From Clavelina lepadiformis (lineage: Eukaryota; Chordata; Ascidiacea; Aplousobranchia; Clavelinidae), in NCBI RefSeq assembly GCF_947623445.1, contig NC_135244.1, positions 6,882,001 through 6,946,000 on the forward strand: a DNA stretch of 64,000 bases, in the 5' to 3' direction. Shown here piece by piece: positions 16,819-29,109 of the stretch (its first letter is position 1; the number at the start of each line of letters is the position of its first letter). The notes beneath the pieces are model-generated. The model made no database searches. It was not told where the DNA came from and saw nothing but the letters and a program-made list of their open reading frames with translations. A program made the position numbers and the translations under genes.

Positions 16819-18177
16819 GGGAAGGGTCGGGTAAAGCGGACCACCTAAGGCTTAATCGTTACAATTCACTGATTTCACCAAAACATTTGACTTGTTTGTT
16901 TTGAAAGTTAACTCTAAGGTATTTCGCTAATTTTTGAAGTGCCTTTTTATTGATTGCTTGCTTTCTTACATAAATTTTTTTTGATTTAAAAGCACCTCCA
17001 ATAGTCCACTTTACCCCATATGTGTGGGGTAAAGTGGACCACTGTAAGTTTTGAGTAAACAAGGCAATTTGTTCCACATCACAATCAATTTATTTACAAA
17101 TTGTCATCATAAGCGAAGTAGTTATGAAAGTAATCGCAGTTCACTATCAATTTTTAAAAACATAATTCACAAATAAAGTTGTCATCCTCTTCATTACACC
17201 CAGAGCAGGCTTCATGCGCCCATCGCATGCATTTGGAGGACTGGATCCACCCATCATTCCCGGATGATTTGGAATACAATTCGTTGCAGTAAAAGCATTC
17301 TGCATCTACGTTGTTATCACTTTCATCGACTGTGTCCTTCTGCTGCATTGATGACCTGGAAACCTTAGCTTTCTTCATAGAACGCTTTTTCGATGAACTT
17401 GTTTTACTGCTGTTGCCAGATACCGCGGATTGGCTACGATTCGTTGCAGCCAACTGCTTCTTGTTTGGTGAACTGGTTAAAATAGCAGTTGCACCTCTCT
17501 TAGACTTCCTCTTTTGGCGAGTGTGAGCTGCTTTCGGCATAGGAAGCACTTCAACAGGACTTATAATTGTGAAACTGGAATTTGTATCTTCAGGAAAGGA
17601 CGATTGGGCTACATCTATTGGCTGTGCAGGTAACGATTCAGGCATCTCGGGAAGACCAGCCGCATCTAAATTCTAAACCAATATTTCTGCCATCACACAA
17701 GTCAATGCTAGTTGAACTAACATTAACGGAGTAAGATTCGGTGTTGGTTGGAACAGGATCAATAGGAATATCAGTAACATCCGATCCACTACTGGTCCAC
17801 TTTACCCCCACCCCTTGGTTGCTATTATTTTGACTGTTGGCCAAATTTTGGCTAGTCAGTAAGCGGAATGAACCTATGTAATGCGTACGTGATACAGTAA
17901 AACTCCTTTCTACCATTCAACCAAACTTCTACCTTATGCATGTAAAATAAAATCAAAGTTACAAGACATACCTTTCAATAGATCAGAGAGTACAAAAAAC
18001 GAATTCCGTGCCTTTTCTTGCCTTCTTTTCCTCGTAACCTCGAATAATGGCGTCTGCAACCACGTTATGTTATGCTTCACTAAACTTAGTGGTATCCGCG
18101 CGGTTAAAAAACTTTATTAAGAAAATAAGAGGGGTGTGCCACTTTACCCCGTTGGTCCGCTTTACACCACCTTCCCC
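16819..18177 (-). mobile_element. Pogo/Tigger-like DNA element with TA target duplication
   Basis: Terminal inverted repeats are GGGAAGGGTCGGGTAAAGCG at 16819-16838 and, inverted, GGGGAAGGTGGTGTAAAGCG ending at 18177. Both continue into GACCA. Each end is flanked by TA (16817-16818 and 18178-18179). The strand given is that of the residual transposase frame. The DDE catalytic region is absent, so this is an internally deleted, non-autonomous copy about 1.36 kb long. Copies of the motif GGTCCACTTTACCCC also occur inside the element. Confidence 0.8.
17154..17645 (-). pseudogene. Decayed C-terminal part of a pogo-like transposase with a PHD-like finger
   Basis: Open frame of 163 codons. It has a Ser/Lys-rich linker containing AILTSSPNKKQL, then a cysteine-rich end: CFYCNELY, SSKCMRWAHEACSGC and FICELC. 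This Cys4-His-Cys3 arrangement after an ILTS.PNK segment is the usual C-terminus of Tigger/jerky-type transposases in invertebrate genomes. One expected cysteine is serine (WIQSSKC where CSKC is usual). Neither the helix-turn-helix DNA-binding region nor the DDE core is encoded. A shifted frame at 17638-17916 continues the degraded coding upstream. Confidence 0.7.
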
Positions 18178-18654
18178 TATACTGTTGCTAAATTCAGACA
18201 CTAAATGAAGATATTATTCACAACGCATTTGTTTTAGCGAAAATTAGAATCGTGTCAACATTCTAAAATTCCTACGTTCCCCTATTGAAAAATTCGTATT
18301 TTTTGTACAATATCTTTTAAATTTTTGTTATTTCTACGTACTTCTTTTATCGAAGCGTGAAGATGAATGCAATTTGTAAATAACAGGCTTCTACGTCGTA
18401 GACCCGGGCCAGAGTTATAGACAACAAGTCGAATAAATTGCTCTATTTACATGCCAGAGCGCTAAATACACCATACATCTTTGTTGACAATTATCGCAAA
18501 CAGACTAAAACAAAACTTCACGCAAAACGTAAATCCGCAATCCGATCAACATAAAATGAAAACGGTCTCAACGGGCACTATGGCGTACCCAAAAACAATT
18601 AAAGATCATGGCATAAGAATAATAAAAGAACTACGAAATCCGCCTAAAGGAAAC

Positions 18655-21600
18655 TCAACCGCGAATAGCTGTAGCAGCTATACCGGTATCAAGCACTAAA
18701 CGCATTAAACCCTGCGTTGAGGTCTTCCCCGGGCTATCGTTTATGTGCGGCCTGTAAAATGGTCCAACAGATTCATCAGTTTCTGACTCAGTATTGTAAC
18801 CGCTTGCCAGTCTCTTATGCGCACTGTACATGAAAAGTTCCTCGTCAGAGTGGGACTTTCGTTTCCAACTTCCAGCTGGACTGAACTGGTTGAAACTGCA
18901 GGATCCCGTAGACGAGCAACTGGACATACGTCTCGTAGACGTGGGGCTGTACTTCAACTGTGTACCAGGGCTGGACGGTTGATCAGAAATACCGAACAAG
19001 CCAAACGGTCTGGATGAGCTGGTTGAGAAACCAAGCAGAGCGTTGTTGTTTTCATCTTTGTCCAATAAACAGCTTTCTCCAGAGTTGGAGGTTCTGCGAG
19101 AATGAATATTACTCTCGATAAAAAAAAAACTACTAGCCACCAAAGAAGATTAAACTTGCCAAAAAATTTATTTTTGGTCAACAATCGACTACTATCGTTT
19201 GTTTTAGATGAGCTTTAGTATTACTCCGGTAAATTGCAATAAGTCACTTACGTGCGACGGTCGTGATTACGAAGATGTCTGTCTAGGTTGGTTTGTTGAC
19301 CGAATGGGCGACCACAGACAGGGCAAGGAAATGGTCGTTCCTAATAGGTAAAATGAAAAGTATTATCATTTGACATTCGTACAGTATAAAGCTACAATTT
19401 CTGAAAAAGGCCTTAATTAAAAATTCACCTTGTTATGTATATTCCGGACATGACGTTGAAGATTGGAAGAGATTGAAAAACTTCGGTTGCAATATTTGCA
19501 AGAATACGGTTGCTCACCAGTATGCGTTCGTTCGTGTCTGGTCAAATTTGCGCTACGAGGAAATAATTTATGGCAAAACCTGCAGGAATAGCGCTCTCGA
19601 ATATTTTGGGACTGAAGTAAATTGGTGTTCTTGCCCATGAAATCGACATCAGAATGATTGCAAGGGGCAATTCTTCCGTCCATACCCTTGGGGTTTTCCG
19701 GTGAAGCGAAAGACAATGGTAGCCCGTAAGGGTAAGCATTTAAAAAGGGATACCGGAGCTTAAAGTTTTGAGTTTGCTGCTGAAGTGCTTGACCATAGAG
19801 AGGTGGTGAGACAGAACTTGCTGATACAGTTTTGGCCAGGTTTGCTTTGTAACCCAACTGCCTACCGCACTGGTAAAAGAAGTTTAGAGAATCCCAGGCA
19901 GCGAGAGAAGTAAAGTCTTGTGTCGAACGTTGGTTAAGCAAAGCTTTGTCGACAGGAACTGAACGATTTTTAACCGACAAATCTAATGGCTCCTCTTCCG
20001 ATAGAGACTCTGATTTTGAAACTGATTGCTTCAAGCACAAAGGAGTTGATTGTTGTACGGCAGCAAGACGTCGAATGGGCTCTTGTTTCGAGAATTTGGA
20101 GAAATCGTTGTTGACCGAAACTGATTGAGCTTGTTTTTCCAAACTACTGCAATACAGATAAGCTGCAGCGACAGCGGCGGCGGCTGCGCGAGGGTTCTTT
20201 TTATTACGTTTGATGTCAGCTTCTTGCATAGAATGTGTTTTTTTCTGGGTTGGCAGGTTACTATTAGGGGTAAACGAAGGCGACGTAATGGGGTTCCATA
20301 TTCTTTCACGAGTGGGTACTTGGATTTCAGCCGCGCTTACGCCACTTGAACGGGTTGAAGAAAGTCGAAAAAAAGAACCGACACCGTGTTTTTCGGTTTG
20401 TACGCATGCATGGGCTGAGTTGATGCTGTAGGAAGCATTTTTGGTAGCATTGATGAACCGATCCGAATGGGCAAGAACGTTTTGCCCAGATATTGAAAAG
20501 TTTTCAGGATTTACGCAAGCATCAGTGCACTGTACTTGGGCATCTGCAAAGTTTTTATGTTTGAAGCTATTAATTACTGGCAATGGTGAAGGACTGCTAT
20601 ATTCCTCTGAAGTTTGCCGACTGAAATAGCTTGAATAGGATGAGTGAGCTTCATTGCTTTTTGATGACTCACAGCTGTCGTTCAGCAATGACGGCAAAGC
20701 AGATTTGCTTTGGGGATAAAACCCTTTCAAAGACTGGGTAAATTTTGTTTGGGCCTCATGGTTTCCAATTCGAAAGTCGGTTAAGTCTACAAAACGACAA
20801 CCCATCATTCTTGTTATAGCCTATGTCTTACAATACAAGCAACACTTCGATTTCATTTACAGAATAGAATAATAAATAACTAGATAACATAAATAACTAG
20901 AATATGTAGTGTCGCTTTTTACCAGTATCCACGCGGTTTAAGGAATCTAACGATTTTGAAACTTTGTTGCCTTTGTCGTGGTTAAGAGCATCGGGACTCA
21001 CTTTTCTGGGGCCAGAATTGGGCCTGTTGACGATAGCATCAGTTGTAAAATTTAGCATAACTATCTTTTAAAGTAGGCCGAATATGAAAGCTTATGTCTA
21101 AAAGCAGAGGCTAGTTCCCCGGAAAGTAACTTGCCTGTTCGAACAAGTTGGGCTCCCGGCACAAAAACGACGATGCTTGTTAAGAGAACTTGAATTCGGA
21201 AAAAATTGTTTACATTTTCTGCATTTTGTCTTTGACCTGCAGTCAGCATGCATTCTCTTGTGGCGACAGAGGTTACTGAACTAGTTTGAAAATAAAAATT
21301 CACATTTGACCTATAGTTGCGATGTACCAAGCCAGGTTTTATATCGTCATTGTATTATCTATTTACCTTTACTTTATCCTGTATGTTTCTCAAACTAATC
21401 ACGAATTGACGTACCTGGGTATATGATTTGTGACAGACTTCACACGTAAAAGGCTTGACACTACTGTGAATATGTTGGTGCTGTTTGAGTCCACTGGAAG
21501 TTCCGAAAGTCTTTCCGCACTCTGGGCACGGATACGATCTTGCACCTGCATGCATTTGCCGAATATGTCTTTGCAAATGATCTGTGTTTGTAAACGTTCG

Positions 21601-24600
21601 GTGGCAGTTTTCGCAGCTATACCTGTTGGCATGTTAAGCAAATAGTTACATTAAACTTAAATGATTAAATAAAGCTTCTACTGTCCAAGAATTTGTGTGG
21701 GAGCACACCGGAGTGATCCCATCAGCACACAAGTAATAGCAGATTAAAACTAGAAACTTGTCAAAAATTTTAAAATTTTTTAGATAATCTTGTGAGACTA
21801 GGTTCGTTCCAAACTAAGCAAATTTCCAAAAAGTGTTAGCAGGATTTTGTTACAGAGTTTGGATTATTCCGGCTATGGTCTAAATTCTTTTCTATGAATT
21901 AACCACGTACCGCTTGCCCTTGTTTCCTGCAATAGCGCTGTTAATATTCTGGTTGTAGACGTCGTTTGGTGACACTGTGGAGTTAGAAGTGACATAACGT
22001 GGGAGGCTGGTTTGAACCAGGTTTCTGTTCTCTACCACGTGCGCTTGCAACGCGGTTTTATTCGCGTTGAACAGATTTGAAAACATGCCCTCTCCGGTCA
22101 AGTTAATCGAATCTGGAAGTACAAACAAGATAAGGTAAGGAGATGATGCTTGTTGTGGCTTGGACATTATCTTCGCCAGAACATTGTATCTTGTGTAACC
22201 AAGATCAAGCGTTATCATTACTTTTTATGTATCTTGTCAGAAATTTTTGAAACTCCCTTTAATCAAGTTTATAGTAATGCTAGGCTCAAGGAGAGTTGCC
22301 TGAAAGTATGTTGAATGCCATACATTCTTGCATTTGCAAATAAATAACTTAATAAAATGCATTTATTGCATCTTGAAACTGTAAAATTAAACTTCGATAC
22401 TTCGACGATTGCAGTGAATAAATAAATGAATTTAAATAAGTCAGACTTCCAATGTATCAATGTCACTAATTATATTATTCATTTTGCGGATATTAGGGCA
22501 GTTGGACATTGTACGTCTTCACAGTGACAATAAAATTCAAAATTGCAGTGACAGGCAACATGCTGTGCGAAAATATCGGCGATTCTTTTGCCTCTAATAG
22601 GCATTTTGCAGGTCTATCTGCGATGTTTCATATAGCATTTGTCGACTTATTGGTCATGGAATTCAACAAACCACTTACTTTTGGGGTTGGGTGCGCACTT
22701 ATGCGAGATTTCTTCAACGAATTTCGACAAGCGTGCTGTGGGGTTGATAGCATTGTGATTCTCAACACTCTGCAAATACATTTATTAAGCTTTACCTCCA
22801 TTAAACTAGAACAACCATTGATGTAACAAATTGAGCACTGGCCCGTTGCGTAAGGAATGATTTTGGAGATATGTTATACCAAAAGGATTGGAAATGTTTA
22901 CCTGATATTTACCAGTCGGCCATCTGTAAAATGTTGGAAAATGACCCGACGCCCGGAGGTAATTGTTCCAAGTTGCCCTCGCAGTCCGCGTGTTATTGTC
23001 CAAAATCAAATTTCTTTTTGTAGGCTAAAAATGCATAATAACACTCATAACTATAGATTAGGTAATACAACGCTTTGTCATTGTCCGGTACATAGGTTAC
23101 TCGGACGGTCACGTCAATGGTAATTAATATATTTTATCGTGAGCACATTGGATACAGATAATCGCTATGGATACATGATCATTACTTGCACAACAAGTCG
23201 TCAACTTACAGCAAAACTAACCCCAACAGCCATGCATATTAACGACTAAGTCAATATTTGCAGATAGAGTGTTATCACATTCTTATCATTGATTTTATCT
23301 CCAGCAATCAAGTATAATGCGGCGCTCAGTGGCAGTTGCGGTCGCATTAAACCCATACCATGCACCCAGGTCATCTGACGTGGACAGGCATTTTTACAAG
23401 GCCGGCTATGAGACGAGACAGATAGGGGACGTTTAAAGTCAATAAAATTAGACAAGGAACAAACAGTCGAAACGTGCCAAGCGCAAGTATATAATCATTA
23501 ACTGAATACACTGTACAGAGAAAAATCGGGTTATTATCAATTTATTGCCAATCGTTTAACGTTGCTATAAGTTTTGTCACGTTCAGCGCAAACACGCTAC
23601 AGGTAACACAATGCAAAATCAATCCGAATTCCTTGAAGAAAATTTTAAGCTGCCTTTTGAAGCAAATACATTTCTTGTGTAAACTGAATGATCCATACAT
23701 CATTACTGGCAACAAAATTTATTCTCTAAAATATATGCTTCACAAAAAACGCGTAAAGCGTAAAGTTTTGGGTAGCATTGTGTATCTGCAAGTGCAAGAA
23801 GAAAAGATGTTGCTTTTGTTTTTTTTTTATTACGCTCTATAGCTCTGTGAACCTTCCTTATTCTTAGTGAATTCGGAAAAACGCATAGAACAGCTTATTA
23901 AAATTTTCTTATCAGTTATGCAATAGATCGAAGGTCAACTTTTTTCCAGTTATCTGCAAACAGTCGCCGGTATTCACCAATATTATGCGAGTCGATGCAT
24001 GGCTCCGATAAATGTTTATGAAAATAAAATCTTTATTGCCTGGCGCCCAACTAAGTGCAAGGTTATTGTTCAATAAATATGTGCTTAACAGTGTGTAAGC
24101 ATTAAATGGCGTCGAATTACCTTGATTGCATGTAGTCGTTTGAGCTATTTTGTTTAAACGATTACGTCAAATAAGAAAAATTTTGCTCAAATTTTAAAGC
24201 GCTAACATAATCGCTTATAAAAACTGAATTGTACAAACAAGACACGGAATTATTTTGTCATAAAAATGTTTGCATATTTTCAAAAAAATTTATGCTTAGT
24301 AGTATTTTATTTGTGGATTTAATTCCATACTTGAGTGGTTAAATTGTCTGCTTTTAAGCTTTTAAGCTGAATATCTACATGTTATTTTTTGCTGTGGATC
24401 TTATTGGAAAATAAAAAAAACCATAAACTTTGTATTTAATCTATCAACAACTTTAAACATTTGATATATGCAATGAGTTACAAAAATATTGTTTAATTTT
24501 TATTCTTTCTCGAACAAAAATTGGGCCGAATTTGAGATATTTTACTAAAAAATTAGAAAAATTTTCACTTACCTGAAGATTTCCATAGGACACATTGTCA

Positions 24601-24608
24601 GTATCCAT
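18655..24608 (-). CDS. PRDM3/16-like gene A: MECOM/EVI1-type zinc-finger factor without PR domain (8 exons)
   Basis: Nuclear DNA-binding regulator homologous to vertebrate MECOM and PRDM16. Exons in transcript order: 24573-24608, 22913-23024, 21911-22112, 21415-21622, 21135-21280, 19429-20809, 19252-19340, 18655-19093; 870 residues. N-terminal finger cluster at residues about 118-235: [71 protein letters not shown], i.e. fingers 4-7 of the vertebrate array. CtBP-type motif PLDLS at 509-513. C-terminal fingers at about 641-724: [36 protein letters not shown]. No PR/SET domain is encoded. The two 5' exons rest on splice signals and phase only. The 21135 junction uses a GC donor (AACAG|GCAAGT); its acceptor at 20809 is the weakest point. 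Confidence 0.87.
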
Positions 24609-25674
24609 CGCTGGCAAAAATACCATTTTCTGCTAAAAAGCTTCGCAAAAACTGAAAAATTTTCAAATTTATTTTTCGAGAAGTCCTCAAAGTTTCTTGT
24701 GTGGATCTTCAAAATGCGGCAAAACGAATGACAGTTCGGTATACTGCGCCGCTGATGTAACAAAGACTAGCCCTGGAGCCTTTTTTCCGCTGCTGTGCCT
24801 CTTTTTTCCTCTCGGTGTGGAATCGGGTTGAGCTCTTTCGCATTTTTCTTCAGGGGCTGGCGCATGTCATGTTTGTTGTTTTCTTCTCACAGCCTCAAGC
24901 AAAATAATCCAACCGACACGTGATCGCATGACCCTTAGCGCCATGGTACATGAAAACTACATATAAGGGATTGCGTAACAGATTATCATTTATTTACATA
25001 AAGGATTAATGGAGTGAAAGTTGATTTTACAAGTTTTATTGCTTTTACGGGTAGACGCTGATACATCATAAGTGTTCAACCTATCTCAAACTACAGACAA
25101 ATATATTGGGTTTTTACCACTAGTTCAAAGTATTTAAACAGCATATTCATGGAGGTAATACGTTTTATGCTTAGTGTGTGGTGATTTCGCAAGCTACCTA
25201 TCTCCAATAGGCACTTACACAAAATCACATACAAAACACAACGTGCTTTAAAAGTCTGAAAAATGATGAAGAAACTTGCTAATTTTATCTATTTTCTGCA
25301 ATCTGACTTTTGTTGAGCAATACTTTTGCGTTCACGCCACTATACCGTAAAGTCCTAACTTGCGACGAACCTTAAAAACGTCGTAAGCAAAAAGCGTGAC
25401 GTAAAATTGTGCGCAAGTATAGTTACGTTGATTTTGAACCATTGTTATCAACACGTTTTTTTGTGTTAATTTTATTTTTGCATATTTTGCAAACATAACC
25501 ATTGTAAGACTTTTATTGATTGAGAAAGGTTTTTTGTTTTTATTTTTGTCTCTCGTTGATCGAATTGATAGTTTAGTTTGCAAATAAAAAATATTATGTG
25601 GCTTCATTCTATACTTCGAGACTAGAGAAGTCAATATTCATTTCGAATATAGTCCATTGCACTCATAACTCTCA
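24609..25674. other. Upstream region of PRDM3/16-like gene A
   Basis: Non-coding. It should contain the 5' UTR and promoter of gene A, whose start codon is read leftward from 24608 (AGCGATGG). No specific site is claimed. Confidence 0.4.
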
Positions 25675-25720
25675 TTGTACAAGATTGCTACAAACAACAG
25701 GTGTTTGTTTTCTTTCAAAA

Positions 25721-26254
25721 TGTTCCCGCTCAGACGCTCATCTAGAATTGCAAACCTATTTGGCTGGAGCGACGCCCAGTGCTTAAGTTACAATCAGGCA
25801 TCAAACACAGGAGGCGTAATCCAAGAAGAGGAAGCGAGCGGTTTGCCGCTAAAGTTGGCGAACACGTTGCAAGAAACACAACTTGGTTATCCATAAGTCA
25901 TCTCGGCTCCTTCGGGAAGCTGTTCTTTTACACCTGTCAGTGAGAGAATACAAAATAAGAAAAGGGACTTACGCAACACATTTTGGGGACGCCAAACAAA
26001 AAGAAAGAAACGATAAACTGAGACCAGTGTCCGAGAAAACCTCATCAATTGATCCCGCCTGGCAAACGGAGATTATCGATCTTATACAGGAGATGGGGGT
26101 TGAAGCACAGATGCAGCGTGGTGTATTTCATGCAATGCTTCTAATTACGCCCTTTCATTTAAAAGCAAGTGGGCAACGTTGGAATCGCGGAGTCGCTCCT
26201 ATTTTGTTCTTTTTCTTTTATTTTTCTGGGAAAACAGGATTTTGTTCTGTTTAA
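25721..26254 (+). CDS. Unidentified open frames, possibly one gene with a frameshift or intron
   Basis: Two overlapping frames read like protein but match nothing I recognise. The first, from ATG 25721 to 25896, begins MFPLRRSSRIANLFGW and has a polar middle (GGVIQEEEAS). The second, shifted by one base and open to 26254, contains REYKIRKGTYATHFGD and SSIDPAWQTEIIDLIQEMG before becoming low-complexity. Either an intron joins them (a candidate acceptor CACCTGTCAG lies near 25940) or this is a broken gene or transposon fragment. It lies between gene A and ATPAF1, on the opposite strand to both. A short ATG-initiated frame at about 26661-26755 (MADKSINVVYNLAQVG) could be a further exon. Confidence 0.3.
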
Positions 26255-27052
26255 TAACGTTTGGATTGAATTTTTTTTTAAGCCGATAAAACAGGCGCTG
26301 TAACAACTATTTTTATTGATTCGGCTTGCTTTCAAAAATATTAAATTCAAACGCTAAAGTGCATGGCAAGAAATTTGGTCGTATAATGGAAATCGGTGTT
26401 TCTTTGAAGTGTATTGTTTCGTACTTAATAACTTTTATGACACATTGTGCATTTCAATGTCACATACAACCAAATTATTTAACTTGTTCTTCACTTTTTA
26501 CAACTTGCAAATTAGGATGAAACCCTGTTGTTTTTAACTGTAATCATAATTACAAATTCAGATTAAAAAGCAGACTCTTAAAGCAATTTTTATATTTGGT
26601 AAAACAATCAAGTTTCAAAAATTTGTGGGTTAATTTAATTTCTCCAGTAAACAGAAGCTAGGATGGCCGATAAAAGCATCAACGTGGTTTACAATTTAGC
26701 ACAAGTTGGAAGAACCAGGTGGGAATGCCCTTGTTTGCTTGGTACGTCAATGAGGTGAACACGCGGAAAAACTAATACTGCCCATTTGCTTTTCCTCTTT
26801 ATACAATTAAGTTCTTTTGCCTAGCACATTTGTACTTCTGGGTCAAACTTCTTAATTGGTTTCCTGAAATCTCTGATGCCCAGTAATCTTTTAATGACAT
26901 GTCGTTAATACTATATGGGTTAAACTTTGGCATATCGTAGACAACTATCATTCTATCGGCATGTTCTAGTGACAAAGATAATATTGGCTAATTTACAGTG
27001 AATAAGAACGCATACTAAAAAAAACTAAGAGTAGGTTTATGCAAGAAGTGTA

Positions 27053-27058
27053 TTTATT
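27053..27058 (-). terminator. Candidate polyadenylation signal of ATPAF1
   Basis: AATAAA on the minus strand about 240 bases past the ATPAF1 stop codon. Confidence 0.5.
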
Positions 27059-27297
27059 AAAAGACATGAAAAACTTGTCACCCTTTACAAGACAGCTTCT
27101 TTTGATTCATGTGAAATCAAAATATTTCCTTTAAAAGACAATGTTTCTTTCTTTTGATCAGAGTAAAACGTTACACAACATAACAATCAAAAAGTTTAGA
27201 GTTTGCGTTATTGTAAACATAATCACGCACTAACAGTGCACAAATTATAAGCTGACTGGAAAAAATGCGGTTTCACCATTTGCATTTCTTGCCTCCA

Positions 27298-29109
27298 TCA
27301 CTCTTCCGTAAAACTAGCTTTCGATAATAACGAACTATCCAAGGTGTCAATAATTTCGTTTACATCAAACGTTTGCGGAGAGTTATTGAATTTTTTAATT
27401 AAATCAGGATGCTTCTTGGTGAAGTACTGTACTTGGTATGCAAGAAGCTGGGCGTCGACGACAGACAATGCTTCATCCAACACCATCCCAGACATAAGTA
27501 TGATACCTGTGAAGAATGAAAGAAAACGGTTTTAAGACATTTTCCATTCGAATTATACCTGCTATATATTTTTTTGGTATGGTTTTCAAACAACAACGAG
27601 CCCTAACGAATTGTATCCTTTCTTGAAAAGATTTCAAAAATGTCACTACGGTACATGTTAAATTTCCATGGTACCTTTATCATTTTCCAGCTCAGTGTAA
27701 TGTTTCAAAGTTAACTGACTCGGTGCATTGTCTCTATGTCTTTGATAATTAATTAAAGATGTGAAGTGAAATTCATCGGATGCAAACTGACCGACAAACA
27801 TTTCGAATCCATCTTGCCTTGGAAGTGGATAAACAAACTATAAAATACATAAATGCAATGTTCAAATTTCTAAAATCTAAACAGTTAGAAAGCATTGTAT
27901 GTAACACTTACCACAGGCCACACACTTCCTATAGTTTTTATCGTCTTGTAAGCATCAGGCTTGATTACAGCACACACAGCATCTTTTGATGCATAATGTT
28001 GGACCCAGAGGTTTGTAATTTCTTCTACTGGGAGGGTTCTTATCTTGTCAAGCTTTAGAATGGAATCTAAACCTTTAATTTCCAACTACAAAAAATAGAA
28101 TAAAAAAGTTAACGATGCTGATATATAAATAGGTAATACTACCGATATTTCAAGCTTGATCTTGGCTTTCAACTACAAGTTTCAATTAAACTCTTATACC
28201 AGGAGAAGTAGATGTATATGAAATAACATCAACAAAATATACCAATCAGTGCATGCTCAGTTTATCACAAATGGCAAATATGTTGGCCTTACGTTGGGAA
28301 TATCTTGTTGATTTTGATGCTGGGTATCTGATGCTGGTATTGCCTTTTGATCTTTTACCTTTGCTTGCTCTATTTCATTATCATTTTTCTAATGAAAATA
28401 TTTTTAACAAATGACCATTAGTAACATGGCATATTACTTTCTAGTAAGGCATAATAGGGATAAATAAAACAGTGTAGATAACCCACATACTTTACTTGAA
28501 TTCATATCTTCCAAAACCTTCAATCGTCGTTTGTACTCAGCAGGGTCAGTTCTTATATAAATCAAAATAAAATGAAAATAAGTAGACAAATAAAACACAT
28601 TTCATTTCCATCATACAATAAACTTTTCAAGGTCAACAGCTTTTTTCCTTCTTAGTTTAAAAATGTAAACAATAACGGTACAAAAACATGCAAATAATTA
28701 ATGTTTTGGCGTAAGTATCAAAACACAAGGCACCTACAATCTTATTTTATTTATCTTATCTGCATATTTCTTGAAGTATGGATTATTTTCCAACTGTTTT
28801 CCACTTAGTGATGCATGAGAATTACTACTACAAAGATCACCATTAATTTGTGTTGCAAAAGAAGCTGCTAACTTGTACCTAAGAAGATACAACGATATAT
28901 AATTCAGTACCAATTAGTAGACATTTGTCAACTTTGTCTGTATCGTATAAATGAAGTTTTTTCTGAAAATGTCTTTACCGTGAATATGGTGTTCCAAGTA
29001 GCATTGGAAATAGACGAACATAAGCTTGTGGTGAATTCATCTGGCCTTTGTTACTTGCATACAAAATATTAACAGTATATTCCTTCACTAATGACCCAGA
29101 ACAGCTCAT
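27298..29109 (-). CDS. ATPAF1: ATPAF1, mitochondrial F1-ATPase assembly factor 1 (7 exons)
   Basis: Chaperone (yeast Atp11 family) that binds the beta subunit during assembly of the F1 head in the mitochondrial matrix (family knowledge). Exons in transcript order: 28979-29109, 28738-28878, 28491-28551, 28293-28388, 27912-28085, 27675-27837, 27298-27506; all phases agree and give 324 residues (human about 328). Family landmarks are NPYFKKYADKINKIR, DPAEYKRRLKVLEDM, LDSILKLDKI, VEEITNLWVQHYASKDAVCA, LPRQDGFEMFVGQF, HFTSLINYQ, LTLKHYTELENDKG and DAQLLAYQVQYF. The N-terminus is moderately basic and hydroxylated but not a textbook presequence. The exon ending at 28738 uses a weak donor (ATT|GTAGGT), chosen because it restores phase and homology. 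The gene sits between the two PRDM3/16-like paralogues, on the same strand. Confidence 0.94.

Noticed and set aside
19546..21645. Plus-strand and alternative minus frames over gene A zinc-finger exons
   Set aside because: Shadows of the real exons, whose frame is fixed by finger cysteines and histidines.
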